Shown: positions 38,801 through 47,761, counted from the first letter of the stretch. The stretch: 64,000 nt of DNA from Fictibacillus nanhaiensis (GCF_019801215.1 NZ_JAHVJO010000001.1:434001-498000); one strand, 5' to 3'. A program made the numbers and translations. Notes: a model not told the origin generated them from the letters alone.

Positions 38801-38830
38801 TTGACATTTTAAGCATGGTAAGGATACTAT
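38801..38830 (+). promoter_or_regulatory. pbpA promoter
   Basis: TTGACA (38801-38806), 18-bp spacer, TACTAT (38825-38830). Confidence 0.7.
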
Positions 38831-38861
38831 TGTTATGTAAATATAATAACCGGTTCGTTTA

Positions 38862-38888
38862 AGACACCTGATTCTAGGTGTCTGTGCT
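38862..38888 (+). other. Hairpin in the pbpA leader
   Basis: AGACACCT (38862-38869) and AGGTGTCT (38876-38883) followed by GTGCTGTTTT. It lies downstream of the pbpA promoter, so it is part of the pbpA leader as well as a possible yqgE terminator. Confidence 0.5.
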
Positions 38889-38913
38889 GTTTTAAGGGGA
38901 GATTTACAATATT

Positions 38914-40968
38914 ATGAAACCAAAATCCAATAAAAAGAAAAACCACGTACCGATTAGAATTAATGCTTTATTTTTGTCGGTATTTTTGCTCTTTTCCATT
39001 CTTGTTCTTCGCTTAGGCTATGTACAAATCGTCAAAGGTGAAGAATATAAAAGAAATGCTTACTTGACTGAAAATGTGACAACAAAACTGGATGCACCAC
39101 GCGGCAAAATGTTCGATGCTCAATATCGAGTAGTTGTAGACAACGAACCTGTCTTTTCCATTACATATACAAGGACAAGAGAAGCAGATACAGAAAAAAG
39201 GCATGATATTGCAAAAAAATTAAGTGAATTGATAACAAAAGAAACAGAAGATCTAACCGATCGAGACAAAAAAGACTACTTTATTTTCTTGAATGAAAAA
39301 GTGATGAAAGAAAGAATAACAGCATCAGAAGAAAAAAAAACACCCCCTAATGAGCTTTATGATTTAATGCTAAAAAAAGTTACGCAAGAAGATATTGAGT
39401 CATTAACCGAATCGCAACTTGAAGTTCTCGCGATAAAAAGTGAAATGGATCGTGGGTATACGCTTTCTCCTCAGAGAATTAAAATTGGAGCTACACAAAA
39501 AGAAATCGCTATGATCAGTGAACACTTACCAGAGTTGGAAGGCATTGATATAAAACCTGATGCTGAACGCTCTTATCCATTCAAAGAGTCTTTTCGGGAT
39601 GTTTTCGGACAAGTTAAACAAATTCCAAAAGCGAGAATGGATTATTACACAATAAGAGGCAATGACCGCAATGATATGGTAGGGACAAGTTTTTTAGAGG
39701 AACAATACGAATCTGTTCTTCGTGGTACAAAAACAAAAATTAAGTATGTTACCGATAAAAAAGGAAATCCTGTCGGCGATCCAGTAGAAGAAGAAGGGGC
39801 AAGAGGGAGCGATTTAGTTTTAACCGTTGATATGAATCTTCAGCAAAAAGTGGAGAGTGTCATCGAGGAAAAATTAAAAGAAGCGATACGTGGAAAGTAT
39901 GCGTACGACAACAAACAATTAGACAGTGCCTATGTCGTGATGATGGATCCGTATACAGGAGAAATTTTGTCTATGGCTGCCAAAGAATATGATCGCAGTT
40001 CCGGTAAATTTAAAGACATCCCGTTTGGTAACATCTATCATTCCTATGCAATGGGTTCAACCGTAAAAGGAGCGACTGTATTAACAGGCTTGCAAGAAGG
40101 AGTAGTTTCATCTCAAACTATCATTAATGATGCACCATTAACATTCGGGGATGGAAGAAAACTAAAATCCCATGAAAACATGGGAGCTGTAGATGCAGTT
40201 GAAGCACTGGAACGATCTTCAAATATATACATGTGGCACATCGCGATGCGCCTTTCAGGATACGACTATGCAAACAAACGATTCAATGATCATAAAGTAA
40301 ATGAAGCCTTTGAGATCCTACGAAATTCATATAGTCAATTTGGTCTTGGAGTACCTACGGGCATTGATCTCCCTTCTGAAGCGACAGGATACAATACCGG
40401 GGTAAGCAATGAACTGTCTCAGGCTATGTTCTTCTCTATAGGACAATTTGATACGTACACACCCATGCAAATGGCTCAATATGTAGCAACCATTGCAAAT
40501 GGCGGATTAAGAATGCAGCCTCATTTATTGAAAGAAGTAAGAGAGCCTTCTATTGATCCAAATAAATTAGGCAAGCTTCTTTATCGTTTTGAACCTAATG
40601 TTTTGAATAAAATAGAAATGAATCAAAATGATATTAAAGTGGTACAAAAGGGTTTTCATGAAGTGATGAACGGAAAAAATGGAACAGCTGCATGGATATT
40701 TAAAGATAAAGAATATAACCCTGCAGGTAAAACGGGTACAGCTGAAGTCGATAAAAAAACAGGTTTATACAACAAGACATTGATTGGCTATGCCCCATAT
40801 GATAATCCAGAAGTGGCATTTGCAGTGATTGTTCCTGACATTCGGGAAGGCTATACAAACAATGAAATTGGTGAAGGAATTCTCGACGCTTATTTTTCCA
40901 TGAAAAAAGAGGGTATATCAACAAAACAAGAGACAGAGCAAAAACAAAAAGAGAAAGAACCGCGTTAG
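38914..40968 (+). CDS. pbpA: Class B penicillin-binding protein PbpA (transpeptidase)
   Basis: 684-residue DD-transpeptidase for lateral-wall peptidoglycan. An N-terminal anchor (about residues 18-40) is followed by the dimerisation domain. The transpeptidase triad is intact: STVK (MGSTVKGATV), SSN (ERSSNIYMW) and KTGTAE. The C terminus is a charged Lys/Glu/Gln tail. It corresponds to PBP2a of B. subtilis, needed for rod shape with RodA/PbpH. Confidence 0.95.
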   Translation: MKPKSNKKKNHVPIRINALFLSVFLLFSILVLRLGYVQIVKGEEYKRNAYLTENVTTKLDAPRGKMFDAQYRVVVDNEPVFSITYTRTREADTEKRHDIAKKLSELITKETEDLTDRDKKDYFIFLNEKVMKERITASEEKKTPPNELYDLMLKKVTQEDIESLTESQLEVLAIKSEMDRGYTLSPQRIKIGATQKEIAMISEHLPELEGIDIKPDAERSYPFKESFRDVFGQVKQIPKARMDYYTIRGNDRNDMVGTSFLEEQYESVLRGTKTKIKYVTDKKGNPVGDPVEEEGARGSDLVLTVDMNLQQKVESVIEEKLKEAIRGKYAYDNKQLDSAYVVMMDPYTGEILSMAAKEYDRSSGKFKDIPFGNIYHSYAMGSTVKGATVLTGLQEGVVSSQTIINDAPLTFGDGRKLKSHENMGAVDAVEALERSSNIYMWHIAMRLSGYDYANKRFNDHKVNEAFEILRNSYSQFGLGVPTGIDLPSEATGYNTGVSNELSQAMFFSIGQFDTYTPMQMAQYVATIANGGLRMQPHLLKEVREPSIDPNKLGKLLYRFEPNVLNKIEMNQNDIKVVQKGFHEVMNGKNGTAAWIFKDKEYNPAGKTGTAEVDKKTGLYNKTLIGYAPYDNPEVAFAVIVPDIREGYTNNEIGEGILDAYFSMKKEGISTKQETEQKQKEKEPR

Positions 40969-40972
40969 ATGA

Positions 40973-41061
40973 GGGTACTGAAAAAGTGTTTGCGTGTCGG
41001 GGCTGAACGAGCCGCTTACGCTTTACGGACTGTCCCACTGGTCTCGAAGGAGTCAGTACCC
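40973..41061. repeat. 89-bp palindrome-bounded element after pbpA
   Basis: GGGTACTGA (40973-40981) and TCAGTACCC (41053-41061) are perfect 9-bp inverted ends. The interior is notably GC-richer than its surroundings and contains GGGGCTGAACGAGCCGCTT. It looks like a member of the short intergenic repeats common in Bacillaceae; I cannot count copies from one window. Confidence 0.55.
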
Positions 41062-41091
41062 TTCCGCTACAATCCCTACAAATAAATTTAA

Positions 41092-41138
41092 AAAAGATCA
41101 AACCAGCTATTATCGAGTTGGGTTGATCTTTTTTTCTA
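41092..41138. terminator. Strong hairpin terminator downstream of pbpA
   Basis: AAAAGATCAAACCA pairs with TGGGTTGATCTTTT across a 14-base loop, followed by T. A-rich 5' flank means it could serve both strands. Confidence 0.8.
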
Positions 41139-41306
41139 TAAAATAAAGAAATCAAATATTGGTCGATGCCCTTCAGTCCCTTTTGATTTGATTTTACTTC
41201 TAGAAAATATGCTTCGCCAATGATTAAGCTTGTAGATTATTCGCTTATCTATGATAACTAAAGGACCAATTATGATCATGACAACGGCAGAAAGCCATTG
41301 CTCCAA
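41136..41306 (-). other. Possible small membrane-protein reading frame or gene remnant
   Basis: The minus strand is open from TTG 41306 (or ATG 41279) to TAG at 41136-41138 and reads EQWLSAVVMIIIGPLVII then DKRIIYKLNHWRS. This gives a membrane segment followed by a basic stretch. No convincing Shine-Dalgarno is seen. It ends exactly at the terminator hairpin. The rest of the gap 41320-41450 shows nothing recognisable. Confidence 0.25.
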
Positions 41307-41452
41307 TCCAGATGTTCAAATATTTGTTATTAAGGGCCTTGTTATTTTAATTAAAATGGCTTTTCAGTGGCCTCGCGTTAGATATGTGGTTTCTTTTGAA
41401 TAGTTACGGGTAAACAGTAAATGATAAGTATGTATACAACTTGAAATCAGTC

Positions 41453-41480
41453 TTTACAAACTCTTTACAATTCATTAAAA
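41453..41480 (+). promoter_or_regulatory. PhoP box of the pst operon
   Basis: TTTACA (41453), TTTACA (41464) and TTAAAA (41475) repeat at exactly 11 bp, the hallmark of PhoP binding sites. An AT-rich TAATAATA -10-like region follows at about 41486. Confidence 0.75.
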
Positions 41481-41610
41481 CGGAATTAATAATAAAAGCT
41501 TATTGTAGGTAATGTAAGAAAAAACGAATAAGTTATATGGGTTCATGACCTGAGAAAAACTTTCTCGACATGAAAAAAGACGAAATTACTTTTAGGGGGA
41601 CCAAATCAAG

Positions 41611-42570
41611 ATGAAGAAAATGAAGTCTGTATACCTATTAGCTGTAATGTCACTAATTTTGGTTTTCGCAGCAGCTTGCGGAAACAAGAGTGAAGAAGGA
41701 GCTGCTGGCGGCGGCGACTTAAGCGGAAAAATTAAAATTGATGGATCATCCACAGTATTTCCAATCATGGAAGCTGTTTCTGAAGAATTCCAAGCTGCTA
41801 ATCCTGACGTACAAGCACCTGTTGGTGTATCAGGATCCGGTGGTGGATTTGAAAAGTTTATTCGTGGAGAATTAGACCTTGCAAACGCTTCTCGTCCAAT
41901 TAAAGATGAAGAAAAAACAGCTGCTACAGAAAAAGGGATTGAGTTCACAGAGTTCGAACTTGCTAAAGATGGTTTATCTGTAGTAGTAAGTAAAGAAAAC
42001 GATTTTATTGACCACTTAACAGTTGAAGAGTTACAAAAAATGTGGTTAGAAGAAGGAAAAGTTAAGACTTGGAAAGATATTCGTCCTGAGTGGCCTGCAA
42101 AAAAGATAGAATTCTTCAGCCCTGGAACAGATTCTGGTACTTATGATTATTGGAATGAAGCAATTCTAGATGAAAAACCTATGCGTCGTGATGCACAACT
42201 TTCTGAAGATGACAACGTTCTAGTACAAGGTGTTACTGGGTCAGAAAATGCAATCGGATTTTTCGGATATGCGTACTACCAAGCAAATAAAGACAAAGTT
42301 AAGGCTGTTCCTATCGATGGCGGTAACGGACCAGTTGAACCAAATGCAGAGACAATTGAATCAGGAGAATATGCTCCACTTTCTCGCCCATTGTACACAT
42401 ATGTTAACAATAAATCAGTTAAAGAAAACGAAGCGGTTTATGAATATTTAAAGTTTACTCTTGAGAATGCTGGAGAGCTTGCATCATCTGACACGATCGG
42501 ATATGTTTCTCTACCAAAAGAAAAGTATGAAGAGCAACTTAAAAAGTTAGATGAACTAGCAGGAAAATAA
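41611..42570 (+). CDS. pstS: Phosphate-binding lipoprotein PstS
   Basis: 319-residue high-affinity phosphate-binding protein. Signal peptide with lipobox VFAAAC (Cys about residue 22), then a Gly/Glu linker. The phosphate-binding loops DGSSTVFP, GSGGGFEKF and SPGTDSGTYDY are clear. Start follows AGGGGG. First gene of pstS-C-A-B-phoU. Confidence 0.96.
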   Translation: MKKMKSVYLLAVMSLILVFAAACGNKSEEGAAGGGDLSGKIKIDGSSTVFPIMEAVSEEFQAANPDVQAPVGVSGSGGGFEKFIRGELDLANASRPIKDEEKTAATEKGIEFTEFELAKDGLSVVVSKENDFIDHLTVEELQKMWLEEGKVKTWKDIRPEWPAKKIEFFSPGTDSGTYDYWNEAILDEKPMRRDAQLSEDDNVLVQGVTGSENAIGFFGYAYYQANKDKVKAVPIDGGNGPVEPNAETIESGEYAPLSRPLYTYVNNKSVKENEAVYEYLKFTLENAGELASSDTIGYVSLPKEKYEEQLKKLDELAGK

Positions 42571-42596
42571 GAATATTTATTGTATACTAAATAGAG

Positions 42597-42624
42597 GGTG
42601 AGGAGTGAAATCTCCTCACCTTTA
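42597..42624 (+). other. Intercistronic hairpin between pstS and pstC
   Basis: GGTGAGGAG (42597-42605) and CTCCTCACC (42612-42620), nine perfect pairs, followed by TTTAT only. It probably stabilises pstS mRNA or partly terminates, giving more PstS than permease. Confidence 0.7.
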
Positions 42625-42663
42625 TCCTGTTTAGTTTTTGTCGATTTATAGGAGGTCTTGTTG

Positions 42664-43617
42664 GTGACAACTGATAAAAAGAACCAGAATTCAATCCGCG
42701 CAATGATTAAGGAAAATAAATCTAGAAGAAGTCAATCCGCGGTAATGGAAAAAGTAGTACCTAAGTTTTTTATGATTTGTGCAGTAATTTCAATATTCAC
42801 AACACTTGGTATTGTTTTTACACTTTTAACAGAAACGTTTACATTTTTTAGTCGGGTTTCAATCGTTGAATTTTTTACAAACACGCATTGGTTTCCCTTC
42901 ACAGCAGATGATAATGCCGATTATGGTATTTTAGCACTTGTAATGGGGACTTTGACCGTAACAGCGATAGCAATGGTCGTTGCAATTCCTGTAGGACTTG
43001 CTGCAGCCATTTATTTAAGCGAATATGCATCTGCAAAGACCCGAAAATTTATTAAACCTATATTAGAAGTACTTGCAGGTATCCCGACTATCGTTTATGG
43101 TTTTTTCGCCTTAACTTTTGTGACACCTGTGTTGGATAGTATCATACCGGGAGGCATTTCCATCTTTAATGCGTTAAGTCCAGGTATTGTTGTAGGTATT
43201 ATGATTATTCCCATGATTGCATCTTTATCTGAAGATGCGATGAATGCTGTTCCGAATTCAATGAGAGAAGGAGCAATGGCTCTTGGAGCAACGCGATTTG
43301 AAGTAGCAATGAAGGTTGTTCTTCCAGCTGCTCTATCTGGTGTCATTGCATCATTCGTACTTGGTATCTCACGTGCGATCGGAGAAACGATGATTGTAAC
43401 GATTGCAGGTGGGTCCAGACCAACAGCGGATATTAATATTACGGAATCCATTCAAACGATGACAGCTTATATTGTACAGGTTAGTCAAGGTGACACGGGT
43501 TATGGTACGACTATCTATTACAGTATTTATGCTGTAGGAATGACGTTGTTTGTATTTACGTTGATCATGAATTTGCTTGCTCAGTTTATTTCCCGCAAGT
43601 TTAGGGAGGAATATTAA
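42664..43617 (+). CDS. pstC: Phosphate ABC transporter permease PstC
   Basis: 317-residue permease with six membrane segments. The EAA loop is EGAMALGATRFEVAMKVVLPAALSG in character, and VLAGIPTIVYGFFAL is typical. Of the tandem TTG-TTG-GTG codons at 42658-42664, GTG 42664 gives the right spacing to GGAGGT. The stop overlaps the pstA start. Confidence 0.94.
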   Translation: MTTDKKNQNSIRAMIKENKSRRSQSAVMEKVVPKFFMICAVISIFTTLGIVFTLLTETFTFFSRVSIVEFFTNTHWFPFTADDNADYGILALVMGTLTVTAIAMVVAIPVGLAAAIYLSEYASAKTRKFIKPILEVLAGIPTIVYGFFALTFVTPVLDSIIPGGISIFNALSPGIVVGIMIIPMIASLSEDAMNAVPNSMREGAMALGATRFEVAMKVVLPAALSGVIASFVLGISRAIGETMIVTIAGGSRPTADINITESIQTMTAYIVQVSQGDTGYGTTIYYSIYAVGMTLFVFTLIMNLLAQFISRKFREEY

Positions 43618-44495
43618 TGGCTTTAATTAATAAAGAGTCTGTAAAGAAAAAAATGGGCAGTAGAATTGCTGCTAATAATTTTGCGAAATTTCTTTTTATC
43701 TTAGCGACTAGTTTTTCTTTACTTGTATTAGGAGTTTTACTATTTCGTATCCTTGATGAAGGATTGCCTTATTTAAGTTTAGATTTCATTACGAGCTTTG
43801 CATCCCGATTACCTGAACGTGCTGGAATATGGGCAGCCCTCGTTGGTACGATCTGGATTATGACCGTTACAGCTCCTGTTTCTTTCATTCTTGGAGTGGG
43901 GACTGCGATATATCTTGAAGAGTATGCAAAAAAGAACGCATTTACCAAATTTGTTCAAATCAATATTGCTAACTTAGCAGGTGTACCCTCCATTGTTTTT
44001 GGACTATTAGGATTAACAATTTTTGTCCGACTGGCAGGTCTCGGTTCAAGTGTACTTGCTGGGGGATTAACAATGAGTCTACTTATTCTTCCGGTTATCG
44101 TGGTTGCATCTCAAGAAGCGATACGAACAGTGCCTAAAGAAATCAGAGAAGCTTCATTCGGTATGGGTGCAACAAAATGGCAAACGATTAGACGAATAGT
44201 ATTTCCTGCGGCATTACCTGGAATTCTGACAGGTACGATTTTGGCTCTATCTCGTGCAGTTGGTGAAACAGCACCATTGTTGGTTGTAGGTGCCTTAGCA
44301 TACGTTGCGTTTGTTCCAGAGAACTTATTATCATCGTTTACGGTTCTACCAATACAGCTGTATAACTGGACGAGCAGACCGCAAGAAGATTTCCATATGC
44401 TAGCTGCAAGTGGAATTATTATCTTGATGATTATTTTGCTCATCATGAACTCCATAGCCGTATACATTCGAAATAAATTTCATAAACGCTTCTAA
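43617..44495 (+). CDS. pstA: Phosphate ABC transporter permease PstA
   Basis: 292-residue permease with six membrane segments; NLAGVPSIVFGLLGL and EASFGMGATKWQTIRRIV are the conserved gate and coupling-helix regions. ATG 43617 lies in TAATG after AGGGAGGAA. Confidence 0.94.
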   Translation: MALINKESVKKKMGSRIAANNFAKFLFILATSFSLLVLGVLLFRILDEGLPYLSLDFITSFASRLPERAGIWAALVGTIWIMTVTAPVSFILGVGTAIYLEEYAKKNAFTKFVQINIANLAGVPSIVFGLLGLTIFVRLAGLGSSVLAGGLTMSLLILPVIVVASQEAIRTVPKEIREASFGMGATKWQTIRRIVFPAALPGILTGTILALSRAVGETAPLLVVGALAYVAFVPENLLSSFTVLPIQLYNWTSRPQEDFHMLAASGIIILMIILLIMNSIAVYIRNKFHKRF

Positions 44496-44519
44496 GTAGA
44501 GAGAGGGAGGACTTTATTA

Positions 44520-45329
44520 ATGGATATTACAATTAATAAAAAATCGGTACAAAAAGGAAAAGAAGAACAGGAAGTTACCCCTGTTTTTAATATAAACAAT
44601 CTAAATCTTTGGTATGGACAAGACCATGCGTTAAAAGATATTAAATTTGATATTCCTGAGAAGCAGGTTACAGCAATCATTGGACCATCAGGCTGCGGGA
44701 AATCTACATTTATAAAAACATTAAATAGAATGGTTGAAATGGTTCCAATCGTACGAATGTCTGGAGAAATCATTTACAGAGATAAAAATATCTTTGACCC
44801 TAAATATGGAGTTGAGGAGTTACGTACACAAGTAGGAATGGTTTTTCAAAAACCGAATCCGTTCCCAAAATCTATATATGATAACGTAGCTTACGGTCCT
44901 CGTATCCATGGAATTAAGAACAAAAAAGTTTTAGATGAAGTTGTTGAAAAGAGCCTTAGAGGTGCTGCTATATGGGATGAAGTAAAAGATCGCTTGAACG
45001 AAAATGCATTCGGATTATCTGGTGGACAACAACAGCGTTTATGTATTGCAAGATGTCTAGCCATCGAACCAGATGTTATCCTAATGGATGAACCTACCTC
45101 AGCACTTGATCCAATATCGACACTTAAGGTTGAAGAACTTGTTCAAGAGTTGAAAAAGGAATACAGCATTGTTATCGTTACCCACAATATGCAGCAAGCA
45201 GCACGTATCTCTGATCGAACAGCCTTTTTCTTGAATGGAGAAGTTGTCGAATACACTGACACAAGCACATTATTCTCAAATCCTTCTGATAAACGAACAG
45301 AAGACTATATTACAGGACGTTTCGGATAA
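44520..45329 (+). CDS. pstB: Phosphate ABC transporter ATPase PstB
   Basis: 269-residue ABC ATPase. Walker [10 protein letters not shown], signature LSGGQQQR, Walker [15 protein letters not shown]-loop VTHNMQQA. B. subtilis has two pstB genes; here there is one followed by phoU. Confidence 0.95.
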   Translation: MDITINKKSVQKGKEEQEVTPVFNINNLNLWYGQDHALKDIKFDIPEKQVTAIIGPSGCGKSTFIKTLNRMVEMVPIVRMSGEIIYRDKNIFDPKYGVEELRTQVGMVFQKPNPFPKSIYDNVAYGPRIHGIKNKKVLDEVVEKSLRGAAIWDEVKDRLNENAFGLSGGQQQRLCIARCLAIEPDVILMDEPTSALDPISTLKVEELVQELKKEYSIVIVTHNMQQAARISDRTAFFLNGEVVEYTDTSTLFSNPSDKRTEDYITGRFG

Positions 45330-45348
45330 AAATAGAGGAGTGATAGGA

Positions 45349-46008
45349 ATGGTTGTTCGTGAAAATTTTCAGCTTCAATTAGAAGAAATGAAACAAGCAA
45401 TTGTACAAATCTCAAAGCTGGCTGAAGAAGCGTTGCTGCAATCGGTTGAAGCATTGAGAACTCAAGATTTGGATAAAGCTCTTCAAATAATTGAAAATGA
45501 TAATCGAATCAATGTTTTAGAAGATGAAATCAACGATCTGGCTATTTTGTTAATTGCAAAACAAGCTCCTGTTGCATCAGATTTACGACGTATTATTGCA
45601 GCAATTAAGATTTCTTCAGATATCGAGAGAATGGCAGATTTTGCAGTAAACATTGCAAAGTCTACTATCCGAATTGGAACTGCAGAATTAATTAAGCCAC
45701 TTGAAGAACTTCCTAAAATGGCCAAACACGCTATTCACATGCTAACAACGGCAACAAAAGCCTATATCGATGAAGATGTTGCACTAGCAAAAGAACTAGC
45801 TGATTTAGATGATTATGTAGACGAGACATACGGAAGAATCATCCAAGAGCTTCTTGAACTCATGACAAAAAATCCTGATCACCTTACACAGATTACTCAG
45901 CTGTTGTTCGTTTGCAGATATATCGAACGGACGGCTGATCACGCTACAAACATAGCCGAAAGTATTATTTTCTTAGTTAAAGGAAAAAGATACGGGTTAA
46001 ATGATTAA
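45349..46008 (+). CDS. phoU: Phosphate signalling protein PhoU
   Basis: 219-residue all-helical protein with two repeated three-helix PhoU domains, each with a metal-binding acidic motif (DIERMADFAVNI and YIERTADHATNI). It links Pst transport to PhoR/PhoP signalling. Start ATG 45349 follows AGAGGAG. B. subtilis lacks phoU here, so this arrangement differs from that model. Confidence 0.94.
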   Translation: MVVRENFQLQLEEMKQAIVQISKLAEEALLQSVEALRTQDLDKALQIIENDNRINVLEDEINDLAILLIAKQAPVASDLRRIIAAIKISSDIERMADFAVNIAKSTIRIGTAELIKPLEELPKMAKHAIHMLTTATKAYIDEDVALAKELADLDDYVDETYGRIIQELLELMTKNPDHLTQITQLLFVCRYIERTADHATNIAESIIFLVKGKRYGLND

Positions 46009-46044
46009 AAAAAAGCAGACGCAATTGCGTCTGCTTTTTACTAT
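46009..46044. terminator. Bidirectional terminator after phoU
   Basis: AAAAAGCAGACGCAATTGCGTCTGCTTTTT is almost fully self-complementary (arms AAAAGCAGACGCA and TGCGTCTGCTTTT), between convergent genes. Confidence 0.9.
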
Positions 46045-46052
46045 TTTAGTTA

Positions 46053-46517
46053 TTATGAACTCGTTATTTCTTTTGCGATCGCATCAAAATTCATGTTGCT
46101 GTTTACTTGATGAGATTCAGCTCGTACGGCACCCTCTAGGTTATTTGAACGTAAGAATTTTAAAAACTCTCCGCTATCTTTAATAATTTTACCTTGTTCT
46201 AGAAGGTCGCAAACCTCTCCTGTACTCATACCTTGAGTAATCGTTAAGGTCATTTCAAATACTTTTTCTTCTTCTATTTCAGGCTCGGTTTCTGCGGGTT
46301 CTTTTTCAGGAACTGAAGCCACATCTTTAGATTTTATTAAAGAAGTGTATTCCTCTTCTGAAATAACCACCTCTCCTTTTTGGGAAAGGTATTGCTCGAC
46401 TGACTCATCTGTTAAAGCAGCTTGGCTTTCTATGCCGATTGTATAATAGACACCAGCTAATATACCAGTAGATATTATTATACCTGCAGAGAATCCCCGA
46501 AGGTTTTTACTTGTCAT
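46053..46517 (-). CDS. yqzC: YqzC-like membrane-anchored protein with MltG/YceG-type domain
   Basis: 154-residue protein. An N-terminal hydrophobic segment (about 8-30) is followed by an acidic, Glu/Pro-rich linker (about 60-85) and a C-terminal domain (MTLTITQGMSTGEVCDLLEQGKI) that resembles the LysM-like N-terminal part of MltG endolytic transglycosylases. The MltG catalytic domain is absent, so it is not an active enzyme. By position after the pst genes it matches B. subtilis yqzC. Confidence 0.7.
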   Translation of the reverse strand: MTSKNLRGFSAGIIISTGILAGVYYTIGIESQAALTDESVEQYLSQKGEVVISEEEYTSLIKSKDVASVPEKEPAETEPEIEEEKVFEMTLTITQGMSTGEVCDLLEQGKIIKDSGEFLKFLRSNNLEGAVRAESHQVNSNMNFDAIAKEITSS

Positions 46518-46537
46518 ACCCTTTTCTCCTTACAAAC

Positions 46538-46729
46538 TTAGTTCTTATCATTTATCATCATTTCGTCTTCAAGGACTTTTAACTTCTTTTTGATCTGATA
46601 GATTTCTTTCATTAATTGAATCGTAAAATTTTCTAGCTGTGTTTCAATTGAATTTTCTCGATTTTTTCGAAAGGAAAGAATCAAAAGAATAATTCCTACT
46701 AGCAATAATCCAAAAATTGCAAACTCCAT
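46538..46729 (-). CDS. Small membrane-anchored coiled-coil protein (yqzD position)
   Basis: 63-residue protein with one N-terminal membrane segment (FAIFGLLLVGIILLILSF) and a charged helical tail (MKEIYQIKKKLKVLEDEMM) likely to form a coiled coil. It is shorter than the B. subtilis YqzD I recall, so homology is only positional. Stop lies 20 bp ahead of the yqzC-like start; probably co-transcribed. Confidence 0.6.
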   Translation of the reverse strand: MEFAIFGLLLVGIILLILSFRKNRENSIETQLENFTIQLMKEIYQIKKKLKVLEDEMMINDKN

Positions 46730-46938
46730 AATATCCTCCCTGTATGTAAAGCTATTCCCTATACTTTTATAACATAGTATTTATATGGGGTATAGGCTTT
46801 TTCGCAAAAGTTTACACAAAATACGACAATTCGACTATATTCTAGTATTGATTTTTTTTGTTTTTAAAGAAGAGGAAAAAGAATAGATTTTTTTGTATAA
46901 TTTTGTCTAATGTTCAGAATAATCAGATGAGGCAACCG

Positions 46939-46955
46939 TTTACAAAAACTTTACA
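46939..46955 (+). promoter_or_regulatory. Two PhoP-like half-sites ahead of the DUF4912/GH57 operon
   Basis: TTTACA at 46939-46944 and again at 46950-46955, 11 bp apart, as at pstS. TATACA at 46969-46974 could be the -10. The remainder of the 373-bp gap (46730-47102) is very AT-rich and shows no other feature that I can support. Confidence 0.45.
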
Positions 46956-47102
46956 TAAACTCCAATCATATACAGGGACTGGTATCGTCATATTTCGACT
47001 ATTTTGACACATTGTCTAAAAAAATATCTGATGATACGATTATTTCAAATGTGTAATAAATATTTGTTTTCTAGAATAACTGAATAAGATGAGGTGATGA
47101 AC

Positions 47103-47753
47103 TTGATCGAAGATATTGTAAAGCTAAAAGAAAAAGGACTTACGCTTCAGGAAATTGCAGAGAAGATGAATTTATCTTTAGGCAAGGTTCAGTACAGATG
47201 GAATAAGTACCGTCAACAGCATCCGCCCGCTGATGTTCTTACCGGCTCAAACGATACAGACAAAACTAAAGTGAGGGAAAAGTGGATAATGCCTTTTGAG
47301 TACGAAGAAGCAAATGTCTGCCTAATGCCTCAAACAGCTAACAGTTTATATGCTTACTGGAGTTTCTCGGACGCAATTAAAACACTTGCAGAACATCATT
47401 TCCGAACCAATTGGGAACAGTTGCCGAACGTTTTAAAAATATACGATGTAACGGACATTCTCTTTTATGGACATAATGCGCACAGGACATTTGAAGTAGA
47501 TCTGCCTCCGATGACAAACAACTGGTTTATTCATTCGTTAGAACCTGATCGAACGTATATTGTAGATATTGGAACACGCACATTTGACGGAAGCTTCTTT
47601 ACTTTGCTTCGTTCAAATCCAGCTGAGACTGGTCGTTCAGAAATGGGTACATCTTATGATAGTAAAATTGAACGTTGGAAACATGAAAATGTGAGTCAGC
47701 CTGAATGGCTCGAAAATTTTTCAACTTATTCATACTATCAAAAAATTAGATAG
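47103..47753 (+). CDS. HTH-DUF4912 protein
   Basis: 216-residue cytosolic protein. The first 45 residues form a homeodomain-like HTH (LKEKGLTLQEIAEKMNLSLGKV). The remainder (about 60-200) is a DUF4912 domain: KWIMPFEYEEANVCLMPQ, YAYWSFSD and a C-terminal YIVDIGTR, probably a beta-sandwich of carbohydrate-binding character. TTG 47103 has the best spacing to GAGGTGAT; ATG 47097 or GTG 47094 are alternatives. It is the first gene of the glycan operon, 8 bp before the GH57 fusion, so it may be its regulator or glucan-sensing partner. That role is inference. Confidence 0.75.
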   Translation: MIEDIVKLKEKGLTLQEIAEKMNLSLGKVQYRWNKYRQQHPPADVLTGSNDTDKTKVREKWIMPFEYEEANVCLMPQTANSLYAYWSFSDAIKTLAEHHFRTNWEQLPNVLKIYDVTDILFYGHNAHRTFEVDLPPMTNNWFIHSLEPDRTYIVDIGTRTFDGSFFTLLRSNPAETGRSEMGTSYDSKIERWKHENVSQPEWLENFSTYSYYQKIR

Positions 47754-47761
47754 GAGAGTAC

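Noticed and set aside
46053-46517. MltG lytic transglycosylase
   Set aside because: Only the LysM-like N-terminal part resembles MltG; the catalytic domain is missing and the protein is 154 residues long.
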